Shown in pieces: positions 27,651 through 36,099 of a stretch of 64,000 nt of DNA. This DNA comes from Pseudomonas fulva NBRC 16637 = DSM 17717 (lineage in GTDB: Bacteria > Pseudomonadota > Gammaproteobacteria > Pseudomonadales > Pseudomonadaceae). The first letter of the stretch is position 1. The number at the start of each line of letters is the position of its first letter. The position numbers and the translations under genes were made by a program. The notes beneath the pieces are model-generated. The model made no database searches and had not been told where the DNA came from. It saw only the letters and a program-made list of their open reading frames with translations. The DNA is taken from assembly GCF_000730565.1 (NCBI RefSeq), contig NZ_BBIQ01000003.1, forward strand, positions 186,001 through 250,000, written 5' to 3'.

Positions 27651-27935
27651 AAGGGTGACTGTGCGCCACCCTAGCCAATGAATACCTACTCAATATAAAT
27701 GCCCATGCTAACAATCCAAATCCAGCCTCAAAGACCTGAGCCCCAAGTCCCAGGTTCAAAGTCCCAAGTCCCAAGTCCAAAGTTCAAAAACCGCAGGGTC
27801 CAATTCAAGATCAAGCTAATTACAAAGCGCCCGCCCCCAAATCCCACTCCCGCCTCCCATACAGCCCCACCCATAATACCCATTGACTCCACCACCCACC
27901 CCCTCCGCATAATCCCCAACCCACCCGGAGGCATC

Positions 27936-28874
27936 ATGCACAAGACAATCCTGGTCCTGGTCGAAACCGTAGACACCTACCTACCCCTGCTGACAAACGC
28001 CGGCTACCACCTCATCCTCGCCCAGACCCCCGACCTGCGCACCCAGGCCATCGAGCAAAACGGCCCCCGCATCGACGCCGTCCTCACCCGCGGCCCCCTC
28101 GGCCTGACAGCCAAGGAAATCGACGCACTGCCCAACCTGCAGATCATCTGCGTCATCGGCGCCGGCTATGAGCAGGTCGACCTGCAAGCCGCCCGTGCCC
28201 GCCACATCACCGTCACCAACGGCGCCGGCGCCAACGCCAACGCCGTGGCCGATCACGCCATGGCCATGCTCCTGGCACTGCTGCGCAACATCCCGCAAGC
28301 CGACGCCAGTACCCGCGCTGGCCAATGGCAGCGCGTGATCAGCCCATCGGTCACAGGTAAACGCCTGGGCATTCTGGGCATGGGCGCCGTTGGCCAGGCC
28401 ATTGCCAAGCGCGCACACCAGGGGTTCGACATGCCCGTGAGCTACTACAACCGAACACCACGACCGGCGTTGCCCTACACCGGCCATGACAGCGTCCCGG
28501 CCCTGGCTGAGGCAGTCGATATTCTCGTGGTCGCCACACCCGGCGGCGCCGACACTCGCCACCTGGTGAATGCACAGGTGCTGAAGGCGCTCGGCCCCCA
28601 GGGCTACCTGGTCAACATCGCTCGGGCCAGCGTCGTCGATACCCAGGCCCTGACCCAGGCACTGCAGAGCGGTCAATTGGCCGGTGCGGCCCTGGACGTG
28701 TTCGACGAGGAACCTGATGTTCCCGACACCCTCAAGTCGCTTCCGAACACGGTATTGACGCCCCATGTCGCCGGGCAATCGCCAGAAGCGGCAGAAGCCA
28801 CGGTGACGTTGGTCCTGCGTAACCTCGATGCCTTTTTCGCCGGCAAGCCCGTGCTCACACCGGTGCTTCATTAG
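27936..28874 (+). CDS. D-isomer-specific 2-hydroxyacid dehydrogenase (glyoxylate/hydroxypyruvate reductase-like)
   Basis: A 312-residue NAD(P)-dependent 2-ketoacid reductase. The nucleotide-binding loop is GILGMGAVGQAIAKRA. The catalytic Arg lies in NIARASVV, the Glu in FDEEPDVP and the His in LTPHVAGQSP, all in the family positions. The ATG at 27936 follows CGGAGG. The longer in-frame reading would translate the C-rich leader. Codons are strikingly C-ending and the upstream sequence has few G bases, unlike neighbours. Substrate is probably glyoxylate, hydroxypyruvate or a related 2-ketoacid; not determined. Confidence 0.88.
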   Translation: MHKTILVLVETVDTYLPLLTNAGYHLILAQTPDLRTQAIEQNGPRIDAVLTRGPLGLTAKEIDALPNLQIICVIGAGYEQVDLQAARARHITVTNGAGANANAVADHAMAMLLALLRNIPQADASTRAGQWQRVISPSVTGKRLGILGMGAVGQAIAKRAHQGFDMPVSYYNRTPRPALPYTGHDSVPALAEAVDILVVATPGGADTRHLVNAQVLKALGPQGYLVNIARASVVDTQALTQALQSGQLAGAALDVFDEEPDVPDTLKSLPNTVLTPHVAGQSPEAAEATVTLVLRNLDAFFAGKPVLTPVLH

Positions 28875-28925
28875 GCCTCACACCGCCAAGGGCCTGCACA
28901 AGGGCAGGCAACAAGGAGCGTATTG

Positions 28926-29714
28926 ATGCAACTCGAAATCTTCCAGGTCGACGCCTTCAGTGCCGAACCCTTCGGCGGTAATCCGGCCGCGGTCATCCCG
29001 CTCGATCAGTGGCTGCCCGATGCCGTGCTGCAGCGCATCGCCGAGGAAAACAACCTTTCGGAAACGGCGTATTTCGTGCGCAACGGCGATGTGTTCGACC
29101 TGCGCTGGTTCACGCCCACCGTGGAAGTGGACTTGTGCGGTCACGCCACCCTGGCCTCGGCCTACGTGCTGTTCGAACACCTCAAAGAACCGGCGCAGGT
29201 GCTGCGCTTCAATACCCGCAGCGGTGAACTGCGGGTAACACGGCAAACGGACGGCCTGTTGGCCATGGATTTCCCTGCCCGCCAACCTGAGGCCCAGCCA
29301 GTGCCAGCCGGTCTGCTGCAAGCATTGGGCCTGCGCCAGGCGCAGGCGGTGTATCGCAGCGATGACTACGTGGTGGTGGTCGATGACCCTGAGTTGCTCG
29401 ATACCCTCACGCCAGATTTCGTCGAGCTGGCTGGCTTTGACGTGCGCGGCATCGCCGTAACGGCGCCGGGGCGTGGGTTCGACTTCGTGACGCGCTGGTT
29501 CGGGCCACGCGTGGGGGTCAATGAAGACCCGGTGACCGGTTCGGCCCATACCTCGCTCGCACCGATCTGGGCACAACGGCTAGGCAAGCAGTCGCTTGAA
29601 TGCGAGCAAGGCGGTGCGCGCAAGGGCCAGCTGCGCTGCGTGCTCCCGGGCAATGGCCGGGTGATCATCAGTGGGCGGGCGGCGTTGTTCATGCGCGGTA
29701 CCGTCTACCTGTAA
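28926..29714 (+). CDS. PhzF family isomerase-like protein
   Basis: A 262-residue protein of the PhzF/diaminopimelate-epimerase fold. The N-terminal half shows QVDAFSAEPFGGNPAAV and the catalytic Glu in EENNLSETAYF, and the second half has GVNEDPVTGSAHTSLAP. Members isomerise small acids; the phenazine gene itself is unlikely because no phenazine cluster is near. The ATG at 28926 is chosen; a TTG three bases earlier adds only one residue. Confidence 0.85.
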   Translation: MQLEIFQVDAFSAEPFGGNPAAVIPLDQWLPDAVLQRIAEENNLSETAYFVRNGDVFDLRWFTPTVEVDLCGHATLASAYVLFEHLKEPAQVLRFNTRSGELRVTRQTDGLLAMDFPARQPEAQPVPAGLLQALGLRQAQAVYRSDDYVVVVDDPELLDTLTPDFVELAGFDVRGIAVTAPGRGFDFVTRWFGPRVGVNEDPVTGSAHTSLAPIWAQRLGKQSLECEQGGARKGQLRCVLPGNGRVIISGRAALFMRGTVYL

Positions 29715-29819
29715 GACGACCCTGTCGTCACCGACGATGCGCAGGCCGACACCAAGGCTTGCCAAATCCGGGCAATGCTGCGAAAAGAACGGCATTTTCG
29801 TAGCGGCTGGAGCCTGCGC

Positions 29820-30158
29820 ATGAACCAAGAACTGCAAATCATCGACCTGGTCGAGGGTGACGGCAAGGCGGCCGTCAAAGGTGCGCTGATCACGACCCAA
29901 TACACCGGGTGGCTGGCCGATGGCACCGAGTTCGACTCCTCCTGGTCACGCGGCAAGCCGTTTCAATGCGTGATCGGTACCGGGCGAGTAATCAAGGGGT
30001 GGGACCAGGGCATCATGGGCATGCGCGTTGGCGGCAAGCGCAAACTATTGGTGCCGGCGCACCTGGGTTATGGCGCGCGTAGCGTTGGTTCTATCCCACC
30101 TGATTCGGACCTTGCGTTCGAAATCGAGCTGCTCGAAGTGCTGACGCGCGATGACTGA
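29820..30158 (+). CDS. FKBP-type peptidyl-prolyl cis-trans isomerase
   Basis: A 112-residue single-domain cytoplasmic FKBP. Family features include YTGWLADGTEFDSSWSRGKP, VIGTGRVIKGWDQGIMGM and GGKRKLLVPAHLGYGAR. No signal peptide is present. The ATG at 29820 gives MNQELQIIDLVEGDG; a longer in-frame start would add an unlikely 15-residue basic extension. It is probably a protein-folding helper. Confidence 0.9.
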   Translation: MNQELQIIDLVEGDGKAAVKGALITTQYTGWLADGTEFDSSWSRGKPFQCVIGTGRVIKGWDQGIMGMRVGGKRKLLVPAHLGYGARSVGSIPPDSDLAFEIELLEVLTRDD

Positions 30159-30334
30159 CACGATAGCCCCGTAATGCCTGTGCCAGACGCCTGGCACCCT
30201 GGCAGCGGGGAACAAAACGGGCTATTGGCACTCTGAACCGAACCCGTCGTCAAGGAAGGCACTCACTGCAAAAGGCGCCCTGTGCCCGTCCAGGCGATGC
30301 GCGGGTGACCCGTTTGTCACACGAGCCTGCATTG

Positions 30335-30997
30335 ATGAAGTTGATTCCACACCTGCATCGTCGCCGTCATTGGTTGCTGGGCCTGGCCCTGACCGCCGTA
30401 GGCGTACCGCTGGCGCTGGACGCCGTCGAGAGCCGCGCGCAACCGGTGGATGGCACCCAGACCCTGGTGTTTCTGCGCCATGCCGAAAAACCCGGTGAAG
30501 GCCTGGGCCAGCTGAACTGCCAGGGCCTGAACCGCGCGCTGGACCTGGCCACGGTTTTACCCGAACGTTTCGGCAAGGCCGATTACGTGTTTGCTGCCAA
30601 CCCGTCCCGGCACGTGGAGGAGGGCGCTGATGACCAAAGCTACAGCTACCTGCGTCCGCTCATGACCATAAGCCCCAGTGCCATTCGCCTCGGCCTGCCG
30701 GTCAACATCGACTACAGCGCCAACGACACCGATGACCTGGCCGACGAACTGCTCAGCGACAAGTACCGTAACGCGACCATCTATACGGCATGGTCTCACG
30801 GCTACCTGCCGGACCTGATCAATACCGTCGCCCAGAAGGCTGTCGGTAAGGAGCATGTCATCACCGAAGATTGGCAGGATGGGGACTTCGACACCCTCTA
30901 TGTCCTGACCCTGGACTGGCACGATGGCAAGGCCAGCCTGCGCAGCCGCAACGTGCGTCAGGGGCTCGATGACGGTGAGCATAGCTGCCCGACCTGA
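30335..30997 (+). CDS. Periplasmic histidine phosphatase (phosphoglycerate mutase-like)
   Basis: A 220-residue protein with an N-terminal membrane/signal segment (HWLLGLALTAVGVPLALDAV) and the histidine-phosphatase motif LVFLRHAEKPGEG. A second conserved His-bearing segment appears near AWSHGYLPDL. Proteins of this clade act on unknown phosphoesters. The ATG at 30335 precedes a basic stretch suited to export. Confidence 0.72.
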   Translation: MKLIPHLHRRRHWLLGLALTAVGVPLALDAVESRAQPVDGTQTLVFLRHAEKPGEGLGQLNCQGLNRALDLATVLPERFGKADYVFAANPSRHVEEGADDQSYSYLRPLMTISPSAIRLGLPVNIDYSANDTDDLADELLSDKYRNATIYTAWSHGYLPDLINTVAQKAVGKEHVITEDWQDGDFDTLYVLTLDWHDGKASLRSRNVRQGLDDGEHSCPT

Positions 30998-31040
30998 TCC
31001 GCTGGTACTGTTGAGCCAGGATGCTGAACAGGGATGAACG

Positions 31041-32234
31041 ATGAAGCGGCAGGTGACGGTGATCGGGGGCGGCGTGATCGGGCTGGCGACGGCCTATGCG
31101 CTGGTGCAGGAAGGCCATTGCGTTGAATTGATCGAGGCCCACGACACCTTGGGGGCGGCCACCAGCTTTGCCAACGGTGGTCAATTGTCCTACCGCTACG
31201 TCGCGCCACTGGCGGATGCGGGCGTGCCGTGGCAGGCGCTGGGGTGGTTGTTGCAGGGCGACTCCCCGCTGCGCCTGCGCTTGCGTCTAGACCCGGCGCA
31301 GTGGCGCTGGTTACTGGCCTTCACACTGGCGTGCCGACGCAGCGTCAATCAGCGCAACGCCGCCGTATTGCTTGACCTTGCCCTGCAAAGCCAGGCCGTG
31401 TTGGCCCAGTGGCGCCAAGCCCAGGCAATCGGTGATTTTGCCTGGCGCCGCAACGGCAAGCTCGTAGCGTTTCGCAGCGAAGCCCAGTTCAGGCGCAGCC
31501 GTCTGCAACTGACGGACCCTGATCGCCAGCAGGTACTCGGCGCCGCTGAGCTGCGGGCGCTGGAACCGGCGCTGCAGGCGTCGCCATTCGTGGGCGGCGT
31601 CTTCACCCCGGACGAAGAAGTGGGCGACTGCCACGCCTTCTGCCTGCGCTTGGCCGCCGCTCTGCAAGCCTGCGGCCAATGCCAGTTCCGGCTCGGTCAG
31701 CCGGTGACGCAACTGCTTCACCGTGAGCATCAGGTGGTGGCGCTGCGCCTTGGCCATGAAGAACTGCCAATCGATCAGTTGGTGCTGTGCGCAGGTTACC
31801 GCAGCGCGGCGCTGAAGGTGCCAGGGGTGAACATTCCGATCTATCCACTCAAAGGGTACAGCCTGACTGCGCCCCTGGTGCCGGGGCAGGGGGCGCTTGA
31901 GATCAGCCTGACGGACTACGAGCGCAAGATCGTCTATGCCCGGCTGGATCGACAGTTGCGCGTCGCGGCCATGGTGGACATCGTGGGACAGGACGAGGCG
32001 CTGGACAAACGCCGCTTGCAGAGCATGCGCCGCCTGGCACTGGAGACGCTGCCCCACGCCGCCGATTATGCCCACGCGGTGGAATGGGCCGGTATGCGAC
32101 CGGCGACGCCCACCGGTGTACCCATCATAGGCGCAACGCCTTACCGTAACCTTTGGCTCAACCTTGGCCATGGCGCGCTGGGCTTCACGCTGGCCTGCGG
32201 CAGTGGCCAGCGGCTGGCCAGAATGATCGGTTGA
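31041..32234 (+). CDS. D-amino-acid dehydrogenase-like FAD oxidoreductase (DadA family)
   Basis: A 397-residue DAO-family flavoprotein. The FAD-binding GxGxxG-type motif is VIGGGVIGLATAYAL at the N-terminus, followed by ELIEAHDTLGAATSFANGGQ. A C-terminal segment WAGMRPATPTGVPIIG is typical of the DadA group. It is probably respiratory and membrane-associated, turning a D-amino acid into its 2-ketoacid. It is convergent with the racemase gene across a strong terminator hairpin. The exact substrate is not known. Confidence 0.85.
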   Translation: MKRQVTVIGGGVIGLATAYALVQEGHCVELIEAHDTLGAATSFANGGQLSYRYVAPLADAGVPWQALGWLLQGDSPLRLRLRLDPAQWRWLLAFTLACRRSVNQRNAAVLLDLALQSQAVLAQWRQAQAIGDFAWRRNGKLVAFRSEAQFRRSRLQLTDPDRQQVLGAAELRALEPALQASPFVGGVFTPDEEVGDCHAFCLRLAAALQACGQCQFRLGQPVTQLLHREHQVVALRLGHEELPIDQLVLCAGYRSAALKVPGVNIPIYPLKGYSLTAPLVPGQGALEISLTDYERKIVYARLDRQLRVAAMVDIVGQDEALDKRRLQSMRRLALETLPHAADYAHAVEWAGMRPATPTGVPIIGATPYRNLWLNLGHGALGFTLACGSGQRLARMIG

Positions 32235-32241
32235 GCAGTGC

Positions 32242-32274
32242 CTGCGCAGGATCGATTGCCGATCCCGCGCAGGT
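32242..32274. terminator. Bidirectional terminator hairpin
   Basis: CCTGCGCAGGATCG (32242-32255) pairs with CGATCCCGCGCAGG (32261-32274) at 13 of 14 positions around a 5-base loop. It lies between the convergent stop codons at 32234 and 32289, so it probably serves both genes. Confidence 0.7.
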
Positions 32275-32288
32275 TGCGCCCTGGTGCC

Positions 32289-33017
32289 CTAGCGGCCGAC
32301 GCGCATTGGCCAGCCTATGACCTTCTTCGCCCGAGGGGTGGCATAGGTGCGCACCTTGGACGTACTCAGGCCCAGGCGCACCAACGACTCGGCGATGGTC
32401 ACCGCCGCGCTGACCCCATCGACCACCGGTACCCCGGTGCGTTGGCGGATCTGCTCGTCCAGCCCGGCCATGCCTCCGCATCCCAGGCAGATGACCTCGG
32501 CCTTGTCATCACGTACGGCCCGTTCGGCTTGTTCGACGATGGCCTCGACAGCGCGCTGCGGATCGGCTTCGAGCTCCAGCACCGCCAGGCCGCTGGCGCG
32601 TACCGATGCGCAGCGGTCGTACAGCCCGGAAAGCCTGAGGCGGTCCTCGATCAAGGGGACGGTACGGTCCAGCGTGGTGACCACCGAGTAAGCGTGACCC
32701 AGGTACATGGCGGTGCTGGCGGCGGCATCGGTGATGTCCACCACCGGCACGTTCAGCAGCTCCTGCAGGCCTTCACGGCCGTGCTCGCCATAACCGGCCT
32801 GGATCACTGCATCATAGGGGCCCTCATAGGCCAGTACCCGATCCATCACGGCAATGGCGGCCAGGTAACTCTCGAAATTGCCCTCCACCGATTCTGCGCC
32901 GAACCACGGCGTAAGGCCGATGACTTCTGTGCCCGGCGCCGCCACGGCGCGGGCCTGCTCGGCGATGGCCTCGGTGATGGCTTCGGTGGTGTTGACGTTG
33001 GCAATCAGGATTCGCAT
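32289..33017 (-). CDS. Asp/Glu/hydantoin (allantoin) racemase family protein
   Basis: A 242-residue protein of the hydantoin/allantoin racemase family (HyuE/HpxA). The C-terminal half keeps the catalytic cysteine in VICLGCGGMAG (C180). The first catalytic cysteine, in family members like HpxA within ACFGDPG, is replaced by Gly75 here (QAGYGEHG), a pattern seen in arylmalonate decarboxylase. It is downstream of an NCS1 hydantoin/allantoin-type permease, which suggests a role with allantoin or hydantoins. Racemase activity is doubtful without the second cysteine. Confidence 0.8.
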   Translation of the reverse strand: MRILIANVNTTEAITEAIAEQARAVAAPGTEVIGLTPWFGAESVEGNFESYLAAIAVMDRVLAYEGPYDAVIQAGYGEHGREGLQELLNVPVVDITDAAASTAMYLGHAYSVVTTLDRTVPLIEDRLRLSGLYDRCASVRASGLAVLELEADPQRAVEAIVEQAERAVRDDKAEVICLGCGGMAGLDEQIRQRTGVPVVDGVSAAVTIAESLVRLGLSTSKVRTYATPRAKKVIGWPMRVGR

Positions 33018-33033
33018 GGGCAGTCCTCCTTGT

Positions 33034-34566
33034 TCAGTGGCTGCTGTGGTCGACGGCGATGCATTCGCCGCTGACGTCGTGGTAATGACGGTTGCGCGGC
33101 GCGATCAACAGGTACAGGGCGGCGGCGATGCCAGCCCCGATCAGCCACGAGAAGGGCGCGACGCTGTGGAAGTTGGGTACCAGGGCCAGCACGATGGCCA
33201 ACAGGGCCGCCGGCACGAACGCCGCGACCGCGCGCAGGTTGATGCCCTTGGTGTAGTGATACGCGCCGGCGGGGTCTTCGCTGTAGAGCTGCGGGACGTT
33301 GATGCAGCCTTTGCGCAGCAGCCAGTAGTCGGACATGATCACCCCGTACAGCGGGCCCAGCAATGCACCCAGGCCGGACAGGAAGTAGACGATCACCAAG
33401 GGGCTGTTGTACAGGTTCCACGGCAGGATGAGCACCGCCAGCGTGGCGCTGATCAGCCCCGCGCGACGGAAATTGAGGTGACGCGGTGCCAGGTTGCTGA
33501 GCACGAAGGCCGGTGCCACGAAGTTGGCCATGATATTGACCGCCACCGTGACGATGAGGAACGACAGGCAGCCCAGCACCAGGAAGGTGGTGTTTGGAAT
33601 GGCTGCGACGATCTGCGTTGGGCTGTCGATGATCTGGCCGTTGATCTTGAACTGAGCGCCGCACAGCACGACGGTGATCACGGCAAACACCAGGATGTTC
33701 ACCGGCAGGCCCCAGAAATTGCCAACGCGAATGGTCTTGCGGCACGGCGAGGAACGGGCGAAATCACAGAAATTGAGCACCAGCGTGCCATAGATGGCCA
33801 GCCACAAGGCACCGCCGGCAAAGATGTTGCGCCACATCTCGTAACCGCTCAGGGGTTCTGCCACCGACCAGGCGATGCGTGTGTCGGCCTTGAAGTACAT
33901 GAACACCGCCAGCGCTGCAACCGTTACCAGAATGACAGGGCCTGCGAAAGCTTCGTAGCGACGGACCATCTCCATGCCGTAGGCGAGAATCACCAACTGC
34001 ACCAGCCAGATGGCCACGAAACAGGCCCAGCCCAGGCTGGACAGGCCAAGGATGCTGTCGTGGTCGTAGGCTGCCATCTGCGGCCAGACGGCGCTGAGCA
34101 GCACGCGCAGGACCACCGAGGCCAGGTAGGTCTGGATACCGAACCAGGCGATGGCGATGACTGCGCGGATCAGCGCCGGGATCTGCGCGCCGTGGATGCC
34201 GAAGGCGATGCGGCTGATGACCGGGAAGGGGACGCCGGTCTTCTGCCCCATGTAGCCCGACAGGTTCATGAAGAAGTACACCAGGGCGGCACCAATGGCC
34301 AGCGACAGCAATATCTGCCAGCCGCCCAGGCCCAGGGCGAACAGGCCCATGGCGAATGAATAGTTGGCGATGTTGTGCACATCGTTGGTCCACAGGGCGA
34401 AGATGCTGTAACGGCCCCAGCGGCGCCCGGCGATGCGGGTGGGGGCCAGGTCCCGGTTGTGCAGGCGGGGGCTCAGTGCCATGTCCGGCACCGTGTCGGC
34501 CGGGGTTGATTGGGTCTGGGTGCTGTCGACGGATAGTTCAGGGGCAAGGTTGAGGCTGCTACTCAT
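33034..34566 (-). CDS. NCS1 nucleobase/hydantoin/allantoin permease
   Basis: A 510-residue NCS1-family transporter with about 12 membrane segments. The substrate-site region FALWTNDVHNIANYSFAMGL and the segment FGIQTYLASVVLRVLL are family features. The ATG at 34566 gives MSSSLNLAPELSV after a purine-rich ribosome site; a 38-residue N-terminal extension is rejected. The racemase gene follows after 16 bp. The upstream region carries a TTGTATACAA palindrome and RutR-like boxes. Likely substrates are allantoin, hydantoins or purine bases. Confidence 0.9.
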   Translation of the reverse strand: MSSSLNLAPELSVDSTQTQSTPADTVPDMALSPRLHNRDLAPTRIAGRRWGRYSIFALWTNDVHNIANYSFAMGLFALGLGGWQILLSLAIGAALVYFFMNLSGYMGQKTGVPFPVISRIAFGIHGAQIPALIRAVIAIAWFGIQTYLASVVLRVLLSAVWPQMAAYDHDSILGLSSLGWACFVAIWLVQLVILAYGMEMVRRYEAFAGPVILVTVAALAVFMYFKADTRIAWSVAEPLSGYEMWRNIFAGGALWLAIYGTLVLNFCDFARSSPCRKTIRVGNFWGLPVNILVFAVITVVLCGAQFKINGQIIDSPTQIVAAIPNTTFLVLGCLSFLIVTVAVNIMANFVAPAFVLSNLAPRHLNFRRAGLISATLAVLILPWNLYNSPLVIVYFLSGLGALLGPLYGVIMSDYWLLRKGCINVPQLYSEDPAGAYHYTKGINLRAVAAFVPAALLAIVLALVPNFHSVAPFSWLIGAGIAAALYLLIAPRNRHYHDVSGECIAVDHSSH

Positions 34567-34720
34567 TCCGGCGGGCTCCTGATGCACGTTGACTGCGATG
34601 AGCGGGCAGCGCACGGGCTCGCCATCTCGTCGGTGCAGCGTTGGCATCTCGGGGTTCTGGGCGCGGCGGCCGACGGTCAATCGGCGTCGCGGGTTCTTGT
34701 GTATTTATGTTCGGTGAAAC

Positions 34721-34730
34721 TTGTATACAA
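34721..34730. promoter_or_regulatory. TTGTATACAA palindrome, NCS1 permease leader
   Basis: A perfect 10-bp palindrome 154 bp upstream of the NCS1 permease start. It is one of five perfect copies in the window, four of them in front of purine/glyoxylate genes. Such sites suit a GntR-family dimer, for example the regulator at 60448. Confidence 0.65.
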
Positions 34731-34842
34731 AACACAAGCACAGGGAAGCCAGTTCCATGCCAGCTTGAGCAGGCGATCGCCACAGTGACCACTCAGGAAG
34801 CGTGCAGATTTCAGTAACAAGCTGAAAAATCAGCGTTTTAAG

Positions 34843-34858
34843 CTGACCATTGAGTCAA
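34843..34858. promoter_or_regulatory. RutR-like box 1, NCS1 permease leader
   Basis: CTGACCATTGAGTCAA matches the E. coli RutR consensus TTGACCA-NN-TGGTCAA at 11 of 14 defined positions. It lies 41 bp (about four helical turns, start to start) from the better box at 34884. A RutR-like regulator is encoded at 46439-47050. Confidence 0.5.
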
Positions 34859-34883
34859 TAATTGTTTGAATTCATGGGCTTAG

Positions 34884-34899
34884 TTGATCAGATGGTCAG
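34884..34899. promoter_or_regulatory. RutR-like box 2, NCS1 permease leader
   Basis: TTGATCAGATGGTCAG matches the RutR consensus TTGACCA-NN-TGGTCAA at 12 of 14 defined positions, the best match found in the window. Confidence 0.55.
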
Positions 34900-34979
34900 C
34901 ATTAAGTGAGCGCTTCATGTAACACATCGGGGCATGGGCGGTGCAAGTGCACACAAAAATGGCACTTAAGGTGACATTA

Positions 34980-34989
34980 GTGTGTACAA
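34980..34989. promoter_or_regulatory. GTGTGTACAA site upstream of the methyltransferase gene
   Basis: Matches the TTGTGTACAA form at 9 of 10 positions and keeps the central TGTACA. It lies 78 bp upstream of the methyltransferase start and 413 bp from the NCS1 permease start. Weaker than the perfect palindromes. Confidence 0.35.
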
Positions 34990-35067
34990 AAAATAGACAA
35001 TTCAAGGTGGCGCACCTGGGCGGCCTTGCCATGTAAAATACGCCTCCGCTTACCGATGTGACCTGAC

Positions 35068-35994
35068 ATGACCTCTCCGATTGCCGCCCTCGAGCAGCAT
35101 CTGCTTGCCGCCCTGAACCCCGCCCCTGCAGAAACCCGTCGCCTTTTCCACGGCCGAGGACGTTGCTGGCCCGGCCTTGAGCAGATCACGGTGGACTGGC
35201 TTCAGGGCGTGTTGTCGGTCGCCTTGTTCCGTGAGCCCCCCGAGGGGCAATTGGCAGAGCTTGAGGCGATGCTGTTGCGGCTGTCGCACCTTGAGCAGTG
35301 GACGGGCCAGGCGATCCTGCTGCAACACCGTTACCTGCCCGACAGCCCCGGTCAGTGGCTGGTGGGCGAGCCGTGTCAGCAACGTGAGGTGATCGAGGAC
35401 GGGCTGACCTACCTGCTGGACCTGGGAGTACGTCAGAACAATGGCCTGTTCCTGGACATGCGTCATGGTCGCCAGTGGGTGCGCGCCCAGGCCAAGGGGC
35501 AGCGCGTGCTGAACCTGTTTGCCTACACCTGCGGTTTTTCGGTGGCGGCGATTGCAGGTGGGGCCGAGCAGGTGGTGAACCTGGACATGGCGAAATCGGC
35601 ACTGTCCCGAGGGCGCGACAACCATCGCCTCAACCAGCATGACCCGTCCCGTGTGGCCTACCTGGGTCATGAGCTGTTCAAGTCATGGGGCAAGGTGCGC
35701 AAATACGGGCCTTACGATCTGATCATCATCGATCCGCCCACCTTCCAGCGCGGTAGCTTCGTGTTGACCCAGGACTACGCGAAGATCCTGCGCCGCTTGC
35801 CTGAGCTGTTGAATGAAGGTGGGACGGTTCTGGCCTGCGTGAATGACCCCGGCATAGGGCCTGAGTTCTTGATCGAGGGCATGGCCGAGCACGCGCCCGG
35901 CCTCGCCTTCGTGGAACGGCTGCAGAACCCGCCGGAGTTCCCGGATGTGGATCCGGCTGGGGGGTTGAAGGCGTTGGTGTTTCGGTTAGGTTGA
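35068..35994 (+). CDS. Class I SAM-dependent methyltransferase (23S rRNA RlmI/RlmK-like)
   Basis: A 308-residue Rossmann-fold methyltransferase. The SAM-binding motif is VLNLFAYTCGFSVAAIAGGA, and the catalytic/target motif is LIIIDPPTFQRG (DPPxF), as in RlmI/RlmL-type m5C or m2G rRNA methylases. The preceding EDGLTYLLDLGVRQNNGLFL segment is also typical of that group. The exact modified base cannot be told from sequence. It is divergent from the NCS1 permease. Confidence 0.88.
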   Translation: MTSPIAALEQHLLAALNPAPAETRRLFHGRGRCWPGLEQITVDWLQGVLSVALFREPPEGQLAELEAMLLRLSHLEQWTGQAILLQHRYLPDSPGQWLVGEPCQQREVIEDGLTYLLDLGVRQNNGLFLDMRHGRQWVRAQAKGQRVLNLFAYTCGFSVAAIAGGAEQVVNLDMAKSALSRGRDNHRLNQHDPSRVAYLGHELFKSWGKVRKYGPYDLIIIDPPTFQRGSFVLTQDYAKILRRLPELLNEGGTVLACVNDPGIGPEFLIEGMAEHAPGLAFVERLQNPPEFPDVDPAGGLKALVFRLG

Positions 35995-36099
35995 TCGGGG
36001 CAGGCCGTCATTCAGGGGACCACAGCCGCGTCCGGCTTTCATGGGTGTTGCGAAGCTCAAGCCCCGGACCGCTGTACTGCCGGCCTAGCCCCATCAGCT

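Larger units (their letters stand above)
27119..27935. other. 817-bp non-coding region with repeats and hairpins
   Basis: No credible gene lies here. In order it holds a REP-like element (27193-27233), a hexanucleotide array (27351-27397), a hairpin-rich element (about 27400-27650), and a C-rich, G-poor stretch (about 27720-27920) leading into the dehydrogenase gene. The small open frames crossing the hexanucleotide array code for Leu-Asp repeats and have no supported start. Confidence 0.7.
34567..35067. other. 501-bp divergent regulatory region
   Basis: The region separates the NCS1 permease (-) from the methyltransferase (+). It is AT-richer than its surroundings. It contains a TTGTATACAA palindrome (34721), two RutR-like 16-mers (34843 and 34884), a GTGTGTACAA site (34980) and a small hairpin GCTGA-AAAA-TCAGC (34821-34834). 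No small gene is evident. Confidence 0.7.

Noticed and set aside
32878..34359. 493-residue open frame on the + strand across the NCS1 permease and racemase start
   Set aside because: Antisense to a clear permease. Very rich in His, Gln and Asp, with no motif.
34821..34834. GCTGA-AAAA-TCAGC hairpin as a terminator
   Set aside because: Only a 5-bp stem, in the middle of a divergent regulatory region and not after any gene.
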